Assembly (NCBI GenBank): GCA_009667805.1
Contig: CM019064.1
Location: 380,243,120 to 380,307,119, forward strand
Length of the DNA stretch: 64,000 nucleotides
Source of the DNA: Leptobrachium leishanense
Lineage: Eukaryota; Chordata; Amphibia; Anura; Megophryidae
Direction of reading: 5' to 3'
Below the pieces are notes generated by a model. The model worked only from the letters and a program-made list of their open reading frames with translations, was not told the DNA's origin and searched no databases. Made by a program: the position numbers and the translations under genes. Below are positions 57,301-64,000 of this stretch, in pieces (the first letter of the stretch is position 1; the number at the start of each line of letters is the position of its first letter).

Positions 57301-58097
57301 CCCTTTCCAGACTTGGTACAGGAGTTTGCCATCCCATTGAGTGACTGTTTTACTTACCTACGTGTGAAGCACGCTCTACACCAGAAGGGCCTGAACTCTT
57401 TCACACCTACGAACCTTTCAGCTTTTCACAAATTGTGTATGGGGAAGAAATGTCAAATGAAACCGTTCTCTCTGTTACAACAGCCTCCTAACCCCGACCC
57501 CACCTAAAAAAATTACCCTATATGGTTAAATGGGAAAAAGATTTAGCTTTCACGCTTTCCGTAGATGACTGGTCATACGCCATGGACACTATATACAAAT
57601 ATTCTAGAAGCACCAATCTTCGTGAGGCCCATATCAAATTACTGTGTAGATGGTATTTAACACCAACCCGATTGGCCCATATCTCGGGGACTACCGGCTT
57701 CTGCTGGAGATGCCTTACCGGCCTCAGTTCTCTACTGCATACCTTTTGGTTATGCCCCGCACTGGGGGGTTATTGGGTTAAAATAAGTAGACTGATTTCT
57801 CACTGCACTTCACTTAGACTCCCACTATGCCCGAAAATGTACCTCTTACATATTATACCCATTACTATTCAGATCCGTCATAAGAGGTTTATCTCTATGG
57901 TACTGGGGACAGCAAAAATGGTTATTGCGAGACATTGGCGTTCCTCCCTATGTCCCTCTATGAAAGAAGTTATGATTGCCCTCGAAAGTGTTTTTAAATA
58001 TGAAGAAATGTTCCACACCGCGAATAACTCAATGTGCCAGTTTTATGATACATGGGAGGGGTGGAGGGGGTTTGTCGAGTCTGGAACCTTGATATAA
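54331..58097 (+). pseudogene. L1 ORF2: endonuclease and reverse transcriptase
   Basis: It begins MSKPQFQIYSLNVRGLN. APE endonuclease motifs: IVCLQETHF (Glu), FLCGDFNCTPD, SRIDL and WSDHAPL (catalytic His). RT: NKAPGPDGF, FRPISLLNVDAKLYAKLLAT, LALDAEKVFDRL (motif A), GTRQGCPLSP and PLFADDLLLF (FADD). The C-terminus has a Cys/His cluster, CWRCLTGLSSLLHTFWLCP, and the stop is at 58095-58097. Frames change near 55305, 56100, 56510 and 57510, so four small lesions break an otherwise complete protein of about 1,250 residues. It nicks DNA and primes reverse transcription at the target. Confidence 0.92.
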
Positions 58098-58655
58098 GAT
58101 ACTTCACCGTGTATGACTGTAGTGCTGCCGTGTTTTGTGTTTCATGTTAGTTTAGGATTTTATCTGTTTGTGGAAAATGGAGTCCGCACAAATGACCCTT
58201 TATCGGATAATATTGATACTTCATTTGAATTGCCTATTGTCAATGATAGGAATTTATGTCCTTTATCTTTGAAGTTTCATCATTTTTGCAATGTTGTACC
58301 ATTCTATGTGTGAACTCCAATAAAAACTTTTATATTCAAAAAAAATGAAGGGAGGAGCAGACTTTGTTTTATTTTTCTTGTGCGGCCTGCGGCTAGGACC
58401 ATGACAACAGTTTGCGTTTTCTCAACTGGATTTCCCTACTGCCGCCCCTCTTAGGGTCGGGATCCATTCAATAGCCATATATATCGGAGTTGTGCCACTG
58501 AGTGGCCTACATCATTGAAGTGTTTCACCACTGGGGATTGTTGCCTAATGTGTACGATTATTGCTCTTATGTTCTCTAATCCGAATAGTAAGAGACCTTT
58601 GTGTCTGACCTACATAATTAAAACCACAGGGACATTTCAGTAGACATTTCCTCTC

Positions 58656-58986
58656 TGATTCAACAATTTACACATTTCAATTTACAATATTTATATATTA
58701 GTTTAATTAAAGTTACCTAAGTTATTAAAAACAGCTCAGTTTCATGATGGATTGATTGATGCAAGTATGGAGTGAATGGTGTGTGTGATTATGTGTGCCA
58801 AGGCAAAAGTAGTATAAAAGACTGGATGTGTTTGTCTTGTATGAATGTCCAGTAACAGCGGTTGAAGCCTTGGTGCGGCGTTACTACTCACGTGGGCTAA
58901 CCACGTGCCAATTCAACCAATTAGAGTGGTTGTGATCCAGTATACTTGACATGGTTGAATTTACACATTTCTTTGATTATTATCTC
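58656..58986. other. Unassigned DNA
   Basis: It contains the block shared with 49246 and a near-palindromic 'cacgtgggctaaccacgtg' at about 58890-58908. No gene. Confidence 0.45.
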
Positions 58987-58990
58987 TTAA

Positions 58991-59245
58991 CCCTTTCACT
59001 GCTGAGGACGTGTGGGGAACATCCTTATTGACTCCTAAGGAAAGATAGGGGGTTTCTTTGAACCCCGATATCTTCTGACTCTTGGCAGCTAGCAGGGTTA
59101 TGTTTGGTATCATTAGAAAGGCCAGAGCAATCGGCCTTTCCAATGATATCAAACATGACCATGTTTAAAGTAAAGAATAAAAATAATAATAAAAAAAAGA
59201 AAGATGTGTTTTTTTAAGACGTGAAATGGCTCAGCAGTGAAGGGG
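58991..59245. mobile_element. Short TTAA-flanked MITE, 255 bp
   Basis: Starts CCCTTTCACTGCTGAGG and ends CTCAGCAGTGAAGGGG, with TTAA at 58987-58990 and 59246-59249. The interior has stems 'gggggtttctttgaacccc' and 'tttggtatcattagaaagg' with 'cctttccaatgatatcaaa'. The terminus matches the left end of the long element at 60403, so both belong to one piggyBac- or Kolobok-like family. Confidence 0.88.
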
Positions 59246-59249
59246 TTAA

Positions 59250-60207
59250 AATAATAGATGCAACATTTGAAATGGTATACAATACATACAATTAGGCACT
59301 TGGTATCCACTTTTACTATAGAGAGAGGAAGAGCTCTTAGAGAAAAGGGTGGAGCCTAAAGATCAAGGTGTGGCTTAAACAGGAAGAGATGTGGCACTGA
59401 CAGGGTGTGTCAAATTTAAATTAGGGGTGCACGAGTTTAGTAAGTCTTAGGGCAGCACAAATCCTAAATACAGCACTGATCACCTGATTTTTTTTAAGCA
59501 TGTAGTACTGCTTGAAGTGAGGTTCTTTGCTCTTCATTCAAATAAATGAAGCCCCCCCTTATGTAATTCCTAAAATCTCTATTTTTGGTGACATATCTTT
59601 GCAATTATGTGTGATCTAACGTTAAAACCACTTGATCATACCTGATCTAGAAGCCTGAATGGTTTGACAGAAAATGTAATGTGGGGGGCCAGCCTGACCC
59701 CCTTATGGAATACCTTTTTCGCTCAGTTTTTAGTGTGTGATATAACATTAAAACCCACTTGATCTTACCTCATCTAACAAAGATCTATAAACCTGAATGG
59801 TTTTTGGCCAGAAAATGTAATTTGCGAGGGTGGCTAACCAGTCTTTATTAAGTCTTAGTAAGTCTGTAATTATGTGTGATCTAACCTTAAAACCACTTAA
59901 TCATACCTGATCTAACTGGTCAATTTTTTGATAAGGGGTGCTGATGACAGGTTAGCCCCCACTCCTTACAATAGTTGTTAATATTTCTTTTTTGTTGGAT
60001 CAATTGTTGTTGGCGTTGGATCACACATAGAAGACTGCATGAGTTTTGTTGAAAAATTTGATATGTGGGGCTAACTAACCCGGCTGAGGTGTCCAGTAGT
60101 TCTAGAAAATACAGACACAGTACATAGCGTAATACAGTATAGCCAAAAATTAATCAATGTTTATGTGGATCTTATACTTTCACACTTTCCAGAGCTGATA
60201 GCTCATG
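59250..60207. repeat. Unassigned, with degenerate 130-bp repeats
   Basis: A block of the form 'gtgatctaacgttaaaacca' 'cttgatcatacctgatct' recurs at about 59610, 59740 and 59877, each followed by 'cctgaatggtttg'-like sequence in the first two. No gene is seen. Confidence 0.6.
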
Positions 60208-60402
60208 TTGAATAGTGATGAGTCGAACATCTCCGTGTTCGGTTCGCATTCGAACGCGAACAATTTCAAAAGTTCGAACACGAACCGAACTCAATGCAAG
60301 TCAATGCTTGCTCCAAGAGTGCATATATGCAAGATATTTACCATAAAAGGTGTATGGGGGCCGGGTAGTGCCCTGGGGGACAGGAAACAAAAACGTTTTT
60401 AA

Positions 60403-61582
60403 CCCTTTCGCTGCTGAGGCTTTTCCCGCCTCTGTGCTGAGGTAATTTTTACCGGTTTTGCTCATCATGTTTAAACATGTTTTTAAGGCTTATTTTAGTA
60501 TATGACCCAGACATATTATATATCGTTCTTTCCGTCAGACTCGGCAGATTAATAATATGTCATTATTATATGTATACGTCATGACCTGTCTGTATATTAT
60601 AACAAAAAATGCAATAAAATATGAATTTTCAATAATTTACAGCGTGTAAAGTGTTTTTTTTCCACATTTTAACATGCGAGCAATTGTGGTTATATTTTGT
60701 ATGGGGTGCGCTTGTTAAAAAAATTAGAGATGGGGTCTCGTTACATTTTTTTTTGGGGAAAATTACACGATTTTTAACAAACGCACCGCATACAAAAATC
60801 GTTAGTGCAGCATCATTGTTCACATTATAATTGAAATGGGAACAATATTGCTGCATTAACAAACCAAAAAAAAGTAAAAAAAGTATTTTTTTTTTACAAA
60901 CTTTTTTCACTTTCGTGTTTGGTATTGTTGGAACGGCCATGCTCTGGCCGATCCAGCAATACCAAACGTTAACCCCTAGCTGCCACGGATCGGGAGATAG
61001 GGAGTTCATTGGAACTCCCTATCTCCACCGTTGGTGGCAGTTAGGGGTTAACTCTAGGACTGGCGTCATCGTGCTATGCACGATGACGCCAGTCCTCAGG
61101 GGGAGTTCCCGGAGGCTTGGCCGACATCCAAGATGTCGGCCAGCTCCGGGAAAGGATCAGGAACCGGCGCTTTTCAGCGCCGATTCGCGATCCAGCTCCC
61201 CAGGGGTTAATGCCAGGTACCATTTGGAAGGGCAGGCTGTGCCCTTCCAAATGGTGCCTGGGTTAACCCCCGCAACGCCGCCGATCGGGAGGGAGAGAGG
61301 TCCGAAGGACCTCCCCCCCTCCCTTTCAGGCGCCTCCTCCGCACATGCGGGGGGGGCGCCTGAATTAGGTGTCATCGCGCTGTCGCGATGACACCTAATT
61401 TCACCGGCGGCGGTTCCGGATGCTGGGCTGACATCGAGGATGTCAGCCCGCACCGGGGGGGCCAGCGATCGGCCGGAACTCGGCCAAACGCTGACCCCAA
61501 AGTGAGGACGCGCACAGCGCGTCCAAAGCACAGCAGCAGCCATGCGGAGGACGCGCTCAGCGCGTCCTCCGCATAGAAGTGG
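60403..61582 (+). mobile_element. TTAA-type hairpin-chain element, copy 2
   Basis: Flanked by TTAA at 60399-60402 and 61583-61586. The left end is CCCTTTCGCTGCTGAGG, and the right end as reverse complement is CCACTTCTATGCGGAGG. The AT-rich half is 60403-60915. The hairpin chain runs from about 60918 to 61575 and includes stems at 61213-61261 and 61363-61400 and a closing 'gaggacgcgctcagcgcgtc' palindrome. 1180 bp, no protein. Inverse of copy 1. Confidence 0.92.
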
Positions 61583-62165
61583 TTAAAGGAACAGTGAGTT
61601 TTCAATGAAATAAAGGTTAAGAATAAAAACGAAAAATTCCTTCAAATATCGTGCCTAGGAGGTCCCCATAACTTGCCCGTGAAGTGGCGGATTTGTTGGA
61701 TGTATAAAAACATTTAAAAACAAAAAAGTGACATTTCAAATGATGGTAAATGGTTTTCCTTTAATCTATTCATAAACAACTGCTTGGGGCGACAGTCTGT
61801 ATGAAAAGAGACATTTTAGGATACGCAGAACAAATTTAGTGATTTTTTTTGGGTTAAATTATGGTGAAACTTATGCAGACTTTGGATGAAAGTAACAATA
61901 GGTGCTTTAAAATTGGGCCTTTAGCGTCGGCAACAGTGCCGTCACACCGTAACCCCTCTGTGGTATTGTGGAAGAATGCAGGGTTGGACCCTGTGGTCCA
62001 ATATTAAAATGATATGAATCTGGTATAGGTGTCAGTGGCAGTGCACCCAACTTTTGTGCCCTTGGTGGCAGCAAGTGCCTTCACACCCTAACCCCTTTGT
62101 GGTATTGTGGAAGAGTGCAGTGGTGGAGGTTTTGTGAATGCAGAAGAGATCCCCGATCTATTTAG

Positions 62166-63794
62166 TTACGTCAGCATCGGGGATTGATAGCTGATCCAGG
62201 ACTGATTCATTTTTATAAATGTCAGCCGGTCTACAGAGTCGGTGGACAGACGCACTCTTTTGTCTGTGACAAAACCTCCAGCGGCACTGAACGTCCTTTC
62301 AGAAAGCATGCTGGATGAAGGGCAACCTAGTAGCTGCACATCATATTGGCTAAGTTCTGGCCAGTGATCCAATCTCAACACCCAGTAAGCCAGTGGATAA
62401 TCTGCTGTAAAGGTATCCAGGTCTGCCCTTGCCCCGAGGTAGTCCTGCACCATATGGTGAAGACACTGGCAATGGGTGCCTACATTTGACGTCCCTGGGC
62501 GTCGTGGACTAAAAAATTTAAAAAGGCATCAGTCAAGCGTCCCTGGCCTTCACCGCTCTTCCTCTGATCATCCGCAGCCTCAGAAGCACCTGTGTCATCA
62601 CTTTTAACCTACCAGTGCCTGGAAAGGTGTTACACAAGTGTCGCTTTAGAGCGTCTTCAAGTTTTTTCATCCTGTGCTCCCTCTATGCAGGCAGGATGAG
62701 CTCTGCAACTTTATCCTTGTATCGTGGATCAAGAACGCTTGCCAACCAGTAATGATCACTCTCCTTGATAGCACGAATCCTGGGGTCCTTTAGCAGGCTT
62801 TGCAGGATAAGGGAGCCCATGCAGCGTAGACTGGAGGTGGCATTAGCTTCCGAGTCTTCCTGGTCAATGAGGATGACCCCGTCATGCACTTCCTCCTCCC
62901 AGCCACGTACTAGTCCTTGGGTTTCTGGGCACACAAACCCTCCCTTGGAGGAATCCCCACCTTCAATGCCCCCACTACTTAAATATTCCTCCTCATCCTC
63001 CTGTCTGATCTGAGGACCCGCAGGAAAACTGTCTGCGTAAAGACTGGGGCCTTGCGAGCTAGGGAAGGCCTCCTCTTCCTCCCGCTGCTCTGCCTCTAGT
63101 GCCACATCTGCAATTCCCCGCAGAGTGTGCTCCAGCAGGAACACTAAATGAATTGTGTCACTGATTTGCACGGTCCCTGCTCACCATCCTCGTTGCCTCC
63201 TCAAATGGTGACAGTACAGTGCATGCATCCTTGATCATCAGCCACTGCGGGGGGGAAACCAAGTTGACCTGAACCTGTCCTTGTGCCATACTCACACAGG
63301 TACTCATTGATGGCCCTCTGCTGCTTGTGCAGATGCTGCAGCAGTGCTAATGTCGAGTTCCACCTGGTGGGCATGTCACAGATCAGACAGTTTGTGGGAA
63401 GGTGAAATTCTGTTTGAATTTCTGCCAGGTGAACACTTGCTGAGAATGACCGTCTGAAGTGGCTGCAGACTTTTCTGGCGTGGCTCAGAAGCTCTGCCAG
63501 CCCTGGGTACCTGGTTAGGAAACGCTGTACCACCAGATTTAGGACGTGTGCTAGGCATGGTACATGCGTCAACTTACCCTGGAGTAGGGCGGAGAGACGG
63601 TTGCTGCCATTATCACAGACGACCATTCCCAGCTGAAGCTGGCATGGTGTTAACCATCTCTGCCCCTGCAGAGCTGACAGAATTTCTGGCCCGGTGTGGC
63701 TCCTGTCCCCTAAACAAACAAGCTCAAGCACAGTATGGCATCTTTTTGCTTGACCAATTGTGTAGCCCTTGCCACGCGTCAGTTTAACTGCCAC
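62166..63794 (-). pseudogene. Ac-like hAT transposase, partial
   Basis: Frames in order: 63794-63201 has GDRSHTGPEILSALQ, then LGMVVCDNGSNRLSALLQGK (catalytic Asp) and VPCLAHVLNLVVQRFL (C..H block), then MPTRWNSTLALLQHL. 63171-62683 has DTIHLVFLLEHTLRGIADVA-type helices, an acidic insert and LASVLDPRYKDKVAELILPA. 62453-62166 has WPELSQYDVQLLGCPSSSML and SERTFSAAGGFVTDKRVRLS, the C-terminal dimerisation domain. Stops and frame changes separate the pieces. This is the ZBED/Ac-type hAT transposase; its BED finger end lies at or beyond the window edge. Confidence 0.85.
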
Positions 63795-64000
63795 TTCGCC
63801 AGAGACAGAAGGAGGAGGTGGAGGAAGAGGTGGTGGAGCAGACAGACCTCACACAAGCAGCTTTCTGGAGGCGTGGGCGATGAACAAGCTCCAGCACAGA
63901 GCCCCGTCCTGGATCCCTCCCATCTGCAAGCAGAGTTACCCAGTGTGCTGTGAAGGAAATGTAACGGCCCTGTCCATGCTCGCTGGACCATGTGTCTAAA

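Larger units (their letters stand above)
52645..58346 (+). mobile_element. Full-length L1 retrotransposon
   Basis: The 5' end is GGGGCGTGGCCGGACG, and the 3' end is 'ccaataaaaactttt' followed by an A run. The target duplication GAAGGGAGGAGCAG (14 bp) lies at 52631-52644 and 58347-58360. It contains ORF1 and ORF2 with a pyrimidine-rich spacer (54080-54175) between them. Total length is 5.7 kb, so it is not 5'-truncated, unlike every other LINE here. Confidence 0.95.
51986..58406 (-). mobile_element. Solo LTR split by an L1 insertion
   Basis: Flanking ACAG occurs at 51982-51985 and 58407-58410. On the minus strand the LTR begins TGTCATGGTCCTAGCCGCAG and ends GCACCCTGATAA. Without the L1 its length is about 700 bp. 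No internal retroviral-like gene is attached, so it is a solo LTR of unknown family. The terminal AA instead of CA is unusual or mutated. Removing it restores the Penelope frame, which confirms the limits. Confidence 0.65.
51515..58655 (-). mobile_element. Penelope-like element interrupted by LTR and L1
   Basis: The minus strand reads a Penelope GIY-YIG end: LKCPCGFNYVGQTQRSLTIR (about 58635-58575), then VKHF, a GHSVAQLRY-type block, MAIEWIPTL and RGAAVG. The frame meets the LTR at 58407 and rejoins at 51985 with LYWIYELQTLAPLGLNEDRD and a stop near 51929. One pre-insertion ACAG accounts for both borders. 51515-51928 is probable 3' or terminal-repeat sequence. The copy is 5'-truncated inside the nuclease domain. 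Confidence 0.8.
60208..64000 (-). mobile_element. Ac-like hAT element, right side outside window
   Basis: The left end is probably near 60208-60300, where CGAA-rich 'gttcggttcgcattcgaacg' sequence forms an inverted repeat. A nested TTAA element (60403-61582) follows, then transposase coding on the minus strand from 62166 to beyond 63794. The transposase N-terminus and the right terminus lie past the window. Confidence 0.7.

Noticed and set aside
61157..61543. A 128-codon frame in the hairpin-chain element
   Set aside because: It is made of palindromic stems read through. The mirror frames at 50048-50347 and 60831-61391 have the same origin.
1..64000. tRNA, rRNA or other known structured RNA genes
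   Set aside because: No cloverleaf with A and B boxes and no rRNA segment was recognised by eye. The visible stems belong to foldback transposons.

Overview
The window looks like vertebrate genomic DNA, most likely from a frog or other amphibian. There are no operons, ribosome binding sites or prokaryotic genes. The transposon set fits an amphibian genome: L2/CR1-like LINEs, full-length L1, DIRS and Ngaro tyrosine-recombinase retrotransposons, Penelope-like elements, PIF/Harbinger, hAT (GTF2IRD2/Charlie-like and Ac-like), Tc1/mariner, and TTAA-flanked foldback elements. The species cannot be fixed from the sequence alone. Most of the 64 kb is transposon-derived, and nearly every long open frame is a transposon gene, usually broken by frameshifts. 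No rRNA, tRNA or CRISPR array is visible.

Layout. 0-2.4 kb: LINE tails, a Harbinger end and a possible host promoter with a first exon (about 0.9-1.1 kb, + strand). 2.4-9.3 kb: 5'-truncated L2, a Penelope remnant, a Harbinger element with TAA target duplication, and a DIRS element (- strand). 9.7-11.4 kb: Tc1-like element with long terminal inverted repeats. 11.8-16.5 kb: decayed Myb-like Harbinger accessory gene. 18-21.5 kb: a 24-bp minisatellite, a reverse L2 end, and a LINE inserted into an exon-like frame. 21.9-24.1 kb: two members of a foldback family, a good candidate for the terminal coding exon of a host gene (- strand, 22.8-23.05 kb), and a hairpin with perfect 70-bp arms.

24.5-38.7 kb: MADF/BESS accessory gene, then a hAT element with exact 8-bp target duplication (25507-28964), a Harbinger transposase remnant, and a 7.1-kb Harbinger (30371-37516). 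That Harbinger carries a nested Ngaro element (gag, RT/RNase H, tyrosine recombinase, SGNH hydrolase), a MADF-BESS gene, the start of a divergent transposase gene and a 491-bp hAT insertion. A Penelope-like element with a GIY-YIG domain follows. 39-47.5 kb: a 2.1-kb non-autonomous hAT and a decayed GTF2IRD2-like hAT, with foldback elements next to and inside it.

47.8-64 kb: a second L2 in reverse orientation, a LINE tail split by two insertions, and a triple nest. In the nest a full-length L1 (14-bp target duplication) lies in a solo LTR (4-bp duplication), which lies in a Penelope GIY-YIG gene whose frame rejoins exactly across the LTR. Last come two TTAA-flanked elements built from chained hairpins and an Ac-like hAT running off the right edge. 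The clearest new signal is the chained-hairpin family at 49871-51042, 58991-59245 and 60403-61582. Its two long copies differ at stem positions by paired changes that keep the stems intact.
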